Assembly (NCBI GenBank): GCA_029570245.1
Contig: JAKQSH010000037.1
Location: 1 to 5,758, forward strand
Source: Deltaproteobacteria bacterium
GTDB taxonomy: Bacteria > Myxococcota_A > SURF-8
Length of the DNA stretch: 5,758 bases
Reading direction: 5' to 3'
Part shown: piece after piece, positions 1 to 5,437 of the stretch
Layout of the letters: every line of letters starts with the position of its first letter
How positions within the stretch are numbered: the first letter of the stretch is position 1
Position numbers and translations under genes: made by a program
Notes under the pieces: generated by a model
Told to the model about the DNA's origin: nothing
Databases searched by the model: none
The model's input: the letters and a program-made list of their open reading frames with translations, nothing else

Positions 1-51
1 GGTGAGAAATTAATTCCTCCCAACTTGAACGAAGTGCCAATGCGGAGGTAA
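1..51 (+). CDS. Possible C-terminal end of an upstream gene (partial)
   Basis: Frame 1 is open from the window edge to a TAA at 49-51 and gives 16 residues ending in NEVPMRR. The other two forward frames meet stops within the first dozen bases, so this is the only forward frame that could be coding. The peptide has a plausible composition (Pro, Asn, Glu and a basic tail) but is too short to assign to a family. If real, it is the 3' end of a gene in the same direction as the HDOD gene, 112 bp upstream of it. The call rests only on frame openness, so confidence is low. Confidence 0.35.
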   Translation, partial: GEKLIPPNLNEVPMRR

Positions 52-163
52 AAGCCCGAAAAAAAAGATGTTTTTTGTATGTAAAGATGGTATTATCAAG
101 CGGCAAAGATTCATATTCGGGGTATAAAATTCAATAATTGATGAAAAATGCAGGTATAGCGAA
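52..163 (+). promoter_or_regulatory. Leader and probable promoter region of the HDOD gene
   Basis: This AT-rich stretch lies in front of the HDOD gene. An eight-A run (59-66), GATG and a six-T run (71-76) form an A/T-only dyad that may be bent DNA or a weak terminator remnant. A TATAAA hexamer at 123-128 is a reasonable -10 box about 36 bp before the start codon, but no good -35 box lies 16-18 bp upstream of it, so the promoter is tentative. The only Shine-Dalgarno-like bases are AGG at 152-154, nine bases before the ATG. An 8-codon reading frame (141-167) ends in a TGA that overlaps the HDOD start. Confidence 0.35.
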
Positions 164-1069
164 ATGAAAGAGATTTTCGACTTCTTTGCCGAGATAAATA
201 CCATAAGTGAAGAATCCCGTAAGGAAATTGGCCGTATTATTGAGGCCACTCCAGAAATCAAACAGCTGCCCATGGTTGCCAGAAAAATTATGGCGGTGGT
301 TGAGAACCCCAAATCCACCGCCGGGGACCTCGAAAAAATCATTACATCCGACCAGGCTCTTACAACCCGGCTTCTTAAAATCGCCAACTCAAGTTTTTAC
401 GGACTGCTGCGCAAGGTCAACACCCTTCAGCGGGCTATCCTTGTAATAGGTTTCAAGCAGATAAAAGATATCGCCATATCGAATGCAGCCCTTAACCTCT
501 ATCGCAGCAGCGATCCGCTCAGCCAGAAACTATGGGAGCATGCCGTCGGCAACGCTATTGCTACGCGCATGATTTCGCTGGAATTCGACCGCACCGAGGC
601 CGATGAGGCGTTTATTGCCGGTCTTCTGCACGATCTTGGAAAAGTGGTGCTGATTCGTGCCAAACCGGAAGAAACGAAAGCCATCTGGAAAGCCACGCAC
701 GACGCAAAAGTCGATCAGCTCGAAATGGAAATGGAAACCCTGGGTTTCAGCCATACGCACATGGGCGGAGAACTGGCGCATATGTGGAATCTGCCGGAAG
801 TTACCGAATACACAGTCAGATATCATCATCACCTGCGGGAAATCCTCTGGACGGAAGCCCCGATGGAGCTGAAGACGGTAATCGCCATTGTCGGCCTGGC
901 CGACAGATACTGTCGTTATCTCGGCATCGGGTTCGACCACCCGATAAAAGAAACTGAAATCTTCGGCAGCCCGGAAGCCGAATTTCTGAAAATCCCCAAG
1001 GGTCGCATGGAAGAATACATAGAAGAAATAAAACTGGCCTTCTATGCAGAAAGTCAGATATTCCGCTGA
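164..1069 (+). CDS. HDOD-domain signalling/regulatory protein
   Basis: A 301-residue soluble protein with no signal peptide or membrane segment. After about 30 N-terminal residues comes a canonical HDOD domain (about 33-235): the opening segment around LPMVARKIM (35-43), an ITSDQALTTRLLKIANS block (60-76), FYGL, a TLQRAILVIGFKQI segment (87-100) and AGLLHDLGK (152-160). HD-type residues are visible at H126, H156-D157, H197/H199 and a triple histidine at 221-223. The last 65 residues form a charged, helical tail without an output domain. HDOD proteins are relatives of HD-GYP phosphodiesterases that are mostly regarded as non-catalytic regulators linked to cyclic-di-GMP, motility, stress or cell-cycle signalling. 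Which process applies here cannot be read from the neighbours. The length is typical of a stand-alone HDOD protein. The start is the first in-frame ATG, with a weak AGG ribosome site. The gene ends in a strong terminator shared with the convergent heat-shock gene. Confidence 0.9.
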   Translation: MKEIFDFFAEINTISEESRKEIGRIIEATPEIKQLPMVARKIMAVVENPKSTAGDLEKIITSDQALTTRLLKIANSSFYGLLRKVNTLQRAILVIGFKQIKDIAISNAALNLYRSSDPLSQKLWEHAVGNAIATRMISLEFDRTEADEAFIAGLLHDLGKVVLIRAKPEETKAIWKATHDAKVDQLEMEMETLGFSHTHMGGELAHMWNLPEVTEYTVRYHHHLREILWTEAPMELKTVIAIVGLADRYCRYLGIGFDHPIKETEIFGSPEAEFLKIPKGRMEEYIEEIKLAFYAESQIFR

Positions 1070-1096
1070 TTTTTTTGTTCATAATTTTTCGTGTTC

Positions 1097-1130
1097 GGGC
1101 GCTTTTTATACAAAAAAGGCGCCCTTTTTT
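1097..1130 (+). terminator. Intrinsic terminator of the HDOD gene
   Basis: GGGCGC (1097-1102) pairs with GCGCCC (1119-1124). The stem is extended inside by TTTTT (1103-1107) against the A run (1112-1117), with one bulged G at 1118. Six T residues (1125-1130) follow directly. It lies 28 bp after the HDOD stop codon and has the standard stem plus U-tract form. Its right arm is reused by the opposite-strand terminator. Confidence 0.85.
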
Positions 1131-1142
1131 CAGGGCGCCTTT
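1112..1142 (-). terminator. Intrinsic terminator of the hsp20 gene, overlapping the HDOD terminator
   Basis: AAAGGCGCCCT (1115-1125) and AGGGCGCCTTT (1132-1142) are perfect 11 bp inverted arms around a six-base loop. Read on the minus strand, the hairpin runs into the complement of the A run 1112-1117, which gives a U-tract. It is therefore a rho-independent terminator for leftward transcripts from the heat-shock gene, about 100 bp past its stop codon. Hairpins on the two strands use the same GGCGCCC block, so the two terminators interlock. Confidence 0.85.
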
Positions 1143-1199
1143 CCTGCAAGCCTTGGGGTGTTGTAAGTACTTGCCAGAAGTCTGGTTTATGGTTGCAGG
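1143..1199 (-). repeat. Nested inverted repeats in the hsp20 3' leader
   Basis: CCTGCAA (1143-1149) and TTGCAGG (1193-1199) are perfect 7 bp inverted arms 43 bases apart. Between them lie CCAGA-AG-TCTGG (1174-1185) and the palindrome AAGTACTT (1165-1172). In the leftward transcript this could fold as a branched structure just before the terminator hairpin. The arms are short and could be chance. There is no open reading frame or promoter that would make this an independent RNA gene. Confidence 0.35.
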
Positions 1200-1215
1200 T
1201 GGGAGTGTTCTATCT

Positions 1216-1237
1216 GGCCAATACTCAATGATTGGCC
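1216..1237 (-). repeat. Hairpin just after the hsp20 stop codon
   Basis: GGCCAAT (1216-1222) and ATTGGCC (1231-1237) are perfect 7 bp arms with an eight-base loop. One G-U pair and one G-C pair can extend the stem outward. It begins seven bases past the stop codon of the heat-shock gene on the minus strand. No T-tract follows, so it is more likely a 3'-end stabilising stem than a terminator; the terminator lies further left at 1112-1142. Confidence 0.55.
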
Positions 1238-1244
1238 GGTGGTC

Positions 1245-1670
1245 TTAATTCAAGGGGATCTGCCTTACGGCCTGATCCGGCTTTTTGGGTAAGTTAATAG
1301 TCAACACCCCGTCGGCAAGGCTGGCCGCGATACGCTCGCTGTCGATGGTATCGCCGACCTGGAAACTGCGCTTGAAGCTGCCGCTGAAACGCTCGCGCTT
1401 ATAACAGCAGCCTTCTTCTTTGTTTTCACTTTCATTTTTTCTGGAGCCCGCAATCGTCAGCATACCTTTGTTGTATGAAATTTCGATGTCTTCTTTTTTG
1501 ATTCCGGGAACGTCCATTCTGAGTTCGAAGCTGGTTTCCTTCTCGTCGATATCAACTGCCGGAGCATGGAAACTTTCGCTTTCCTGATTGCCGCCGAACC
1601 AGAATTCTTTCCACAGTTCTTCGTTCAGGGTTCTCATTCTCGGATATGTTCTGGTAATAAGATCAAACAT
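1245..1670 (-). CDS. Small heat-shock protein, Hsp20/alpha-crystallin family
   Basis: A 141-residue ATP-independent holdase chaperone expected to bind unfolding proteins in the cytoplasm as a large oligomer. A 35-residue N-terminal arm rich in aromatic residues (FDL, ELWKEFWFGG) precedes the alpha-crystallin domain (about 36-130): APAVDIDEKE, FELRMDVPGIKKEDIEI (48-64), LTIAG (71-75), the KRERFSGSFKRSF segment (91-103) and the signature A-SLADGVLTINLPK (117-129). The C-terminal tail ends IPL (138-140), a match to the I-x-I/L oligomerisation motif. Length and layout are normal for the family. The ATG at 1670 is chosen because AAGGAGG stands five bases before it; an in-frame ATG at 1700 would add ten lysine/glutamate-rich residues translated from the ribosome site itself and has no such site. 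A Cys-Cys pair (88-89) in the loop before KRERF is unusual. The gene is monocistronic. Confidence 0.95.
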   Translation of the reverse strand: MFDLITRTYPRMRTLNEELWKEFWFGGNQESESFHAPAVDIDEKETSFELRMDVPGIKKEDIEISYNKGMLTIAGSRKNESENKEEGCCYKRERFSGSFKRSFQVGDTIDSERIAASLADGVLTINLPKKPDQAVRQIPLN

Positions 1671-1675
1671 GGCTT

Positions 1676-1682
1676 CCTCCTT
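1676..1682 (-). promoter_or_regulatory. Strong ribosome binding site of hsp20
   Basis: On the minus strand this reads AAGGAGG, a near-perfect Shine-Dalgarno sequence five bases before the ATG at 1668-1670. It decides the start against the upstream in-frame ATG at 1700. The 30 bases upstream are A-rich and look unstructured, so I see no obvious RNA thermometer (no four-U or ROSE-like block) hiding the site. Confidence 0.85.
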
Positions 1683-1743
1683 CTTTGTTTTGTTATTCAT
1701 TGTTGTTAATTGATACTTACCTGTTAAACTCCTGTTTCAAATA

Positions 1744-1766
1744 GGTGATTCGTTCTTTTCATCACC
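1744..1766 (-). repeat. Stem-loop in the hsp20 5' leader
   Basis: GGTGAT and ATCACC form a perfect 6 bp inverted repeat with an eleven-base loop, extendable by one G-U pair on the RNA strand. It lies 73-96 bp upstream of the hsp20 start codon and downstream of the proposed promoter, so it would be at the 5' end of the mRNA. It could stabilise the mRNA or be an operator. It is short and not a recognised element. Confidence 0.3.
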
Positions 1767-1777
1767 CTTCGGTTATG

Positions 1778-1805
1778 AAGTTAAATATGCATCAGCTATT
1801 GTCAA
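1778..1805 (-). promoter_or_regulatory. Probable promoter of hsp20
   Basis: On the minus strand a perfect TTGACA (1800-1805) stands 16 bp before TAACTT (1778-1783), a weak -10 box with three of six consensus bases. It would give a leader of about 100 bases. The -35 is preceded by C, giving CTTGACA, which also resembles heat-shock sigma -35 elements in some proteobacteria, but no matching CCCCAT-type -10 is present. No CIRCE element is seen. The -35 is convincing and the -10 is not. Confidence 0.4.
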
Positions 1806-1855
1806 GATGTTGATTTGATTTTTTTTGTAAATATGATCCATTTTCCATCTTGAGG

Positions 1856-1908
1856 CGCATTAGTACCATATAATAACTGCCGGCCAGTTCCTGCGCGGTG
1901 CTAATGCG
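1856..1908. repeat. 53 bp nested inverted repeat around a TATAAT box
   Basis: CGCATTAGTACC (1856-1867) and GGTGCTAATGCG (1897-1908) are 12 bp inverted arms with a single mismatch that becomes a G-U pair in RNA. Between them are a perfect TATAAT (1869-1874, plus strand) and an inner dyad AACTG-CCGGC-CAGTT (1875-1889). The arm centres are 41 bp apart, close to four helical turns. That suits either a looped pair of operator half-sites or a long stem-loop. No good -35 precedes the TATAAT at normal spacing. It may be regulatory DNA for the FGE-like gene, whose start is 247 bp away, or a small repeat element. Confidence 0.5.
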
Positions 1909-2143
1909 TTGATAATAAACGTAAATATTGGATTGTGTCGTTTGTTGGGTTTTTGGATAAAGTTATCTTCAGAAATAACATAAGCATGTTCTGGCGTCTG
2001 TCAAGAGGGACTGTTCCGGTTTATATGTTTTTCAGTCTTTAGCTGTTTCGCCTGCGTATGTATATGTATTCCGGGGTAGCAGATATAAGCCGTGCTTTAC
2101 GTGGATGAGCCTTTCTGATATCCTGCATAAGCTGGAATTTTTG

Positions 2144-2148
2144 AAGGA
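2144..2148 (+). promoter_or_regulatory. Ribosome binding site of the FGE-like gene
   Basis: AAGGA stands six bases before the ATG at 2155 and supports that start. The signal peptide begins directly at this codon. Confidence 0.7.
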
Positions 2149-2154
2149 ACTTTC

Positions 2155-3045
2155 ATGTCGGTTCTGCGTTCAACGGCGTTTCTGATTCTGCTCTGCCTGC
2201 TTCTGTCGCTGGAAGTCGCCGCCGTCGAGTATCCGAAGGTAAAGGCGCAGGAAACGGAAGCTCAGCTCAGGGAAAACGCAGGAATGATTTTTATCCCGGC
2301 GGGATGGTTCGAGATGGGCAGCGACGATGCCGACATGATGAACTACATCTCCCACGAAAAAGAGTCCGCCGAAAAAATTCTGGCCCGTATCGCCGATGAG
2401 AAACCGCGCCATAAAGTCTGGCTGGATGCCTATTATATAGACCGCCATGAGGTGACGGTGGAGGAATACAAACGGTGCACCAGAGCCGGAAAATGCAGCG
2501 TGCCGCTGCATTATTACCGGGACAGCCACTGCAACTGGGATTCTCCGCGTTCAGGCGACCAGCCGCTTAACTGCGTTTCGTGGCAACAGGCCGAAACATA
2601 TTGCCGTTTTGCAGGAAAAGAACTTCCTTCCGAAGCTCAGTGGGAAAAAGCTGCTCGTTCCGACGACGCCCGTATTTTTCCCTGGGGACCGAAATTTCCC
2701 GACTGCTCGCTGGCTGTCTGGGGAGATAAAGAAAATACCGACGGTTGCGGCAGAGACGGCACCTGGCCGGTGTGCTCGAAACCGGCTGGAAACAGTCCTT
2801 ACGGACTCTGCGATGTGGCCGGCAATTTGTGGGAATGGGTGTATGACTGGTACTCCGCCGATTATTACAAATCCTCTCCGCAGAAAAATCCGCGCGGCCC
2901 GGATTCCGGCGAACGCCATCTTGCCAAAGGAGCTTCATGGCATACTCCGCAACCGGGAGGTCTGCGTCCTTCTACGCGTTATCCGCAGGTCAGCGACGAA
3001 GGCCGCAGCGACATCGGTTTCCGCTGTGCACGAACGTCGCCTTGA
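2155..3045 (+). CDS. Exported FGE-sulfatase (SUMF1/EgtB/PvdO-fold) domain protein
   Basis: A 296-residue protein with a Sec signal peptide (1-23; hydrophobic core about 8-19, likely cleaved after VAA) and one FGE-sulfatase domain (about 42-293). Family landmarks are MIFIPAGWFEMGS (44-56), HKVWLDAYYIDRHEVTVEEY (86-105), NCVSWQQAETYCRFAGKELPSEAQWEKAAR (139-168), PWG (176-178), SPYGLCDVAGNLWEWVYDWY (214-233), the KGASW block (258-262) and the terminal GFRC (288-291). True formylglycine-generating enzymes carry two catalytic cysteines at and just after the end of the GGSF-type block; here the first position is H263 and no cysteine follows until C291. Sulfatase activation is therefore unlikely. 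The iron-binding DinB part of EgtB is also absent. The mature protein has ten cysteines, an even number suited to periplasmic disulfides. About 25 extra residues (57-81) interrupt the MGS...DEKPRH segment. Substrate and role are unknown. The downstream gene has its own promoter, so an operon is not required. Confidence 0.85.
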   Translation: MSVLRSTAFLILLCLLLSLEVAAVEYPKVKAQETEAQLRENAGMIFIPAGWFEMGSDDADMMNYISHEKESAEKILARIADEKPRHKVWLDAYYIDRHEVTVEEYKRCTRAGKCSVPLHYYRDSHCNWDSPRSGDQPLNCVSWQQAETYCRFAGKELPSEAQWEKAARSDDARIFPWGPKFPDCSLAVWGDKENTDGCGRDGTWPVCSKPAGNSPYGLCDVAGNLWEWVYDWYSADYYKSSPQKNPRGPDSGERHLAKGASWHTPQPGGLRPSTRYPQVSDEGRSDIGFRCARTSP

Positions 3046-3084
3046 GAAAATTTGTAAGTATACGGTTAATTTACGTTCCGGCGC

Positions 3085-3113
3085 TTGACCGCTTTTCAAT
3101 CTTCCTGTTAAAT
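3085..3113 (+). promoter_or_regulatory. Promoter of the phosphoesterase lipoprotein gene
   Basis: TTGACC (3085-3090, five of six consensus bases) and TTAAAT (3108-3113, four of six) are separated by the ideal 17 bp. Transcription would begin near 3120. That leaves a leader of about 22 bases before the ATG at 3143 and only about ten before the ATG at 3131, which also favours the later start. This is the best sigma-70-type promoter in the window. Confidence 0.6.
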
Positions 3114-3132
3114 TCGACCTGAATCACCATAT

Positions 3133-3136
3133 GGAG
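3133..3136 (+). promoter_or_regulatory. Ribosome binding site that selects the start at 3143
   Basis: GGAG lies inside the first codons of the longer frame that would start at 3131 and stands six bases before the ATG at 3143. No Shine-Dalgarno bases precede 3131. Translation most likely begins at 3143, four codons later, with the signal sequence MKFSLMH. Confidence 0.7.
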
Positions 3137-3142
3137 AAAAAA

Positions 3143-4246
3143 ATGAAGTTCTCTTTGATGCACACTGTTGTTTTCGTCTTTGCGCTTCTGGTGGCGTTAC
3201 CGGTGTTTCAGGCTTGTTTCGGTGGTTCTTCCGGCGATGACGGGACTGACGGCGACGCTGATTCGTCTGACAATTCAGGCGATGAGGATGAAGACTTAGA
3301 GCTATCAGGCGAAGACCTGGAGGACATTGAGAATACAGAAGAGACTGAAGATGATGCTGAAACCGGAGGCGAAAGCGCGGACGAAGAAGGCGAAGCCGTG
3401 CCTGAAAAATTCCGCGTGGCGTTTCTTGCCGATCCGCACATAATTGACGATTACTATGAAGGCCCCGAAAGCAACGAGCTTGACACTCAGACTATGTTTG
3501 ACACCTACGATAATCTGATTCATGCGCGGGACCATATAAACTCACTGGAACCGCCTATCGACAGTGTATATATCGCCGGAGACATCGTTCATAATTATCC
3601 TTCCACCGAATGGGATTTCTACTTCGAAAACAGAACACGTTTCGACATAGCCGCCGAAATTCTGGATGGCTTCGAGATGCCGGTTTACATACTGCCCGGC
3701 AACCACGATTACGATATCGGCAATATTCCGCGCGAGTTCACGCAGAATCTTTTCCGCGAAAAATTCGGATTGGAAAAAACGTACTACGAGATTGAGCGTT
3801 ACGGCTTCAAATTCATAATGCTGGACAATTTCCTGGGTTCCACCGGTGATGCCGAAAGCCCGGACTCGAAAGGCGAACTTGGTTCTCTTGGCGAAGAACA
3901 GCTGATGTGGCTGAAAGAGCGTCTGGCTGAAGGCAAGCCGTCCTTTGTTATGAACCACAATCCGCTTCTTGTTATGAAGCTTGACGATGTCGGCGATGAA
4001 GGGCTCAAGTCCGTGCTTGAAGACAACCTTGACGTGCTGCAGCTCTCGCTTGCAGGACATACGCACATCTGGATGGACTGGGAGCAGATTTACGGTATGC
4101 CACACATCGTTCTCGGATCGACACGCTACGATCACGACAACTATATGATCGTCGAAATCGACACCGTCAATCAGAATTTCACCATTTTAAATAAAGACAA
4201 GCTCGGCTGGGGAACCCGCAATGCCGAACCGTGGGACGGCGAATAA
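3143..4246 (+). CDS. Lipoprotein calcineurin-like metallophosphoesterase with acidic linker
   Basis: A 367-residue lipoprotein. The signal sequence (1-24) ends in VFQA before C25, which fits the relaxed lipobox, so signal peptidase II cleavage and lipid anchoring are expected. Residues 27-87 form a disordered linker with about 29 Asp/Glu, many Gly/Ser/Thr and no Lys or Arg. The catalytic domain (about 89-345) has all five calcineurin-like metal motifs: ADPH (D97, H99), AGD (D147), PGNHD (N187, H188), MNHNP (H272) and AGHTH (H306, H308). A two-metal phosphomonoesterase or phosphodiesterase is expected, acting outside the cytoplasm; the closest known style is the Icc/3',5'-cAMP phosphodiesterase-like branch, but the substrate cannot be inferred. 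A longer form from the ATG at 3131 adds only MEKK and lacks a ribosome site. The gene has its own promoter and ends 12 bp before the convergent transporter gene. Confidence 0.9.
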   Translation: MKFSLMHTVVFVFALLVALPVFQACFGGSSGDDGTDGDADSSDNSGDEDEDLELSGEDLEDIENTEETEDDAETGGESADEEGEAVPEKFRVAFLADPHIIDDYYEGPESNELDTQTMFDTYDNLIHARDHINSLEPPIDSVYIAGDIVHNYPSTEWDFYFENRTRFDIAAEILDGFEMPVYILPGNHDYDIGNIPREFTQNLFREKFGLEKTYYEIERYGFKFIMLDNFLGSTGDAESPDSKGELGSLGEEQLMWLKERLAEGKPSFVMNHNPLLVMKLDDVGDEGLKSVLEDNLDVLQLSLAGHTHIWMDWEQIYGMPHIVLGSTRYDHDNYMIVEIDTVNQNFTILNKDKLGWGTRNAEPWDGE

Positions 4247-4260
4247 CGCCGCCTGCTTTT
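4237..4260 (+). terminator. Weak possible terminator at the end of the phosphoesterase gene
   Basis: CGGCG (4237-4241) and CGCCG (4247-4251) form a 5 bp GC stem whose loop AATAA contains most of the stop codon; four T residues (4257-4260) come six bases later. The stem is short and the T-tract is brief and displaced, so termination here would be poor. No better terminator exists in the 12 bp gap to the convergent gene. Confidence 0.25.
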
Positions 4261-5437
4261 AAGCTGTGGTTCTGCGCGCCACTCTGCGCCTGTTCCAGGC
4301 GATAAGCTGCATGATGATTATCGCCAGAAGCAGGTATATCACGAAGAGAACAGCCATGTGCCTGAAGCACGGCAGCACTTCTAGCAGGTTGCCGCTTTTG
4401 TTCGAAATATGGAACAGCGCTTGAAGGGCAGGCGTGGCCGGAAGCGAATTGGCTACAGCCTGTACCCACGGCGACATTCTTTCGATGGGCCAGGTGTAGC
4501 CTGACATCAGGAATATCGGTGTGGAAAACAACATGAGCAGCTGGAAGGCTTCGTAGCGGTCTTTCATTAGCATGGCGATTATCATTGCCATCGGTGCAAT
4601 GGAGAAGATGAACGCAATAAATATGAACAGCATGCTGTAAGGATTCTGCGTCGGCCAGTCAAAAACCGGCATTACAACAAAAATCATAAAAACCGCACCA
4701 ATTACATAGAAAAGCACCTGCGCCAGCGCGCGGGCTTCTATGGTCGAGAACGGAAATTTCGGGTGCAGATACACCGGTCCGTTTTCGCGTCTTACGCCCA
4801 GACTGAAAGACATTGCGATGAGTACGATCTGTTGCAGGACGATGAGCAGAATCGGGACCACTACAAAATCGCCGTAATTCACCGAAGGGTGATAGAGGTA
4901 TTTTGTGTTCATCTCAATCGGCATGACCCGCCTGTCGGCTGAGCCGCTGTCGTGCCCCAGATCGAGCATGTATTTTTCGCCCAGCTTTTCATTCAGGTAT
5001 CCGGTAATATCGGTAACTGCCGGGTAGGAAGTTCCATAGGTAAGAACGTCGGCGGAGTTTATCCACAGTTTGAGTTTGCCGTAGCGCCCTTTCTTGATCT
5101 CGCTCGAAAAATTATCAGGTATGAAAAGCAGCACTTCGGCGTCCTGACGCTTAACTCTTTCCCACGCCAGACTGGCGTCGGCCATGCGGTCGATAACGGT
5201 GATGCCCTGTGTCGCGTCGAGCCCAAGCGTGAGTTCGCGCGAAAGGGCGCTGTTGTCGTTGTCAACCACAATAGCTGGACGTTCGACAACCTGCTTGTGC
5301 ATATAAAGGCCGGAGATGATGAGCGGATAAATGAGCGGCAGACCGAACAGCACCAGCAGCAGCGGACGCTGAACAAAAATATGGCGCCACTCGTCCTTCA
5401 TCGTATTCCATATATGCAGCCAGCGTTCCAACAGCAT
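4259..5437 (-). CDS. ABC-2 type transporter permease (exporter subunit)
   Basis: A 392-residue inner-membrane permease of the ABC2_membrane_3/YhhJ-YbhR type. It has one N-terminal membrane helix (about 25-45, containing FGLPLIYPLIISGLY), a large extracytoplasmic domain (about 46-188, with the family-typical start VVDNDNSALSREL at 57-69), and then five membrane helices (about 189-212, 238-258, 267-290, 297-315, 360-382). SGYTWP (312-317) and NSLPATP (330-336) match the conserved periplasmic loop of the family, and the C-terminus is arginine-rich as expected for the cytoplasmic side. Such permeases pair with a second permease and a cytoplasmic ATPase, often with a membrane-fusion protein, to export drugs or hydrophobic compounds. 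The ATPase would lie beyond the right edge. The start ATG overlaps the TGA of the preceding permease by one base, with AGAGG at 5445-5449 as ribosome site, so the two are translationally coupled. The substrate is unknown. Confidence 0.93.
   Translation of the reverse strand: MLLERWLHIWNTMKDEWRHIFVQRPLLLVLFGLPLIYPLIISGLYMHKQVVERPAIVVDNDNSALSRELTLGLDATQGITVIDRMADASLAWERVKRQDAEVLLFIPDNFSSEIKKGRYGKLKLWINSADVLTYGTSYPAVTDITGYLNEKLGEKYMLDLGHDSGSADRRVMPIEMNTKYLYHPSVNYGDFVVVPILLIVLQQIVLIAMSFSLGVRRENGPVYLHPKFPFSTIEARALAQVLFYVIGAVFMIFVVMPVFDWPTQNPYSMLFIFIAFIFSIAPMAMIIAMLMKDRYEAFQLLMLFSTPIFLMSGYTWPIERMSPWVQAVANSLPATPALQALFHISNKSGNLLEVLPCFRHMAVLFVIYLLLAIIIMQLIAWNRRRVARRTTA

Larger units (their letters stand above)
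1671..2154. other. Non-coding divergent intergenic region
   Basis: This 484 bp AT-rich region between the divergent hsp20 and FGE-like genes contains no credible reading frame. Left to right it holds the hsp20 ribosome site, leader stem-loop and promoter, a nested inverted repeat at 1856-1908, and then about 245 bp in front of the FGE-like gene. In that last part TTGTTG (1942-1947) and TATCTT (1964-1969), 16 bp apart, make a poor candidate promoter, and GTTAT/ATAAC (1962-1979) makes a small dyad. I see nothing recognisable from about 1980 to 2140. Confidence 0.6.

Noticed and set aside
530..940. 136-residue open frame antisense to the HDOD gene
   Set aside because: It is opposite the conserved HDOD core, and its translation resembles no family I recognise.
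1671..1700. N-terminal extension of Hsp20 from the ATG at 1700
   Set aside because: The ten extra residues would be translated from the A-rich leader and the Shine-Dalgarno sequence itself, and no ribosome site precedes 1700.
1849..1874. Heat-shock sigma promoter CTTGAG ... CCATATAAT on the plus strand
   Set aside because: The gap between the two boxes is only about 9 bases, too short for the usual heat-shock sigma spacing, and it points away from hsp20.
1856..1908. CIRCE (HrcA operator) near the heat-shock gene
   Set aside because: The arms share TTAG-AC/GTGCTAA with CIRCE, but the GAGTGC part is not complete and the spacing is 31 bases between the shared parts instead of 13.
1856..1908. 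Integron attC-like recombination site
   Set aside because: The nested dyad shape is suggestive, but the conserved GTTRRRY and RYYYAAC core sites are missing and no cassette or integrase is nearby.
3542..4135. 197-residue open frame antisense to the phosphoesterase gene
   Set aside because: It lies wholly inside a gene with all five metallophosphoesterase motifs, and its translation shows no recognisable domain. It is a codon-bias shadow.
4564..4574. Second copy of the CATTAGCA arm motif
   Set aside because: It is an 8-base match inside the permease coding sequence without an inverted partner; chance is sufficient.
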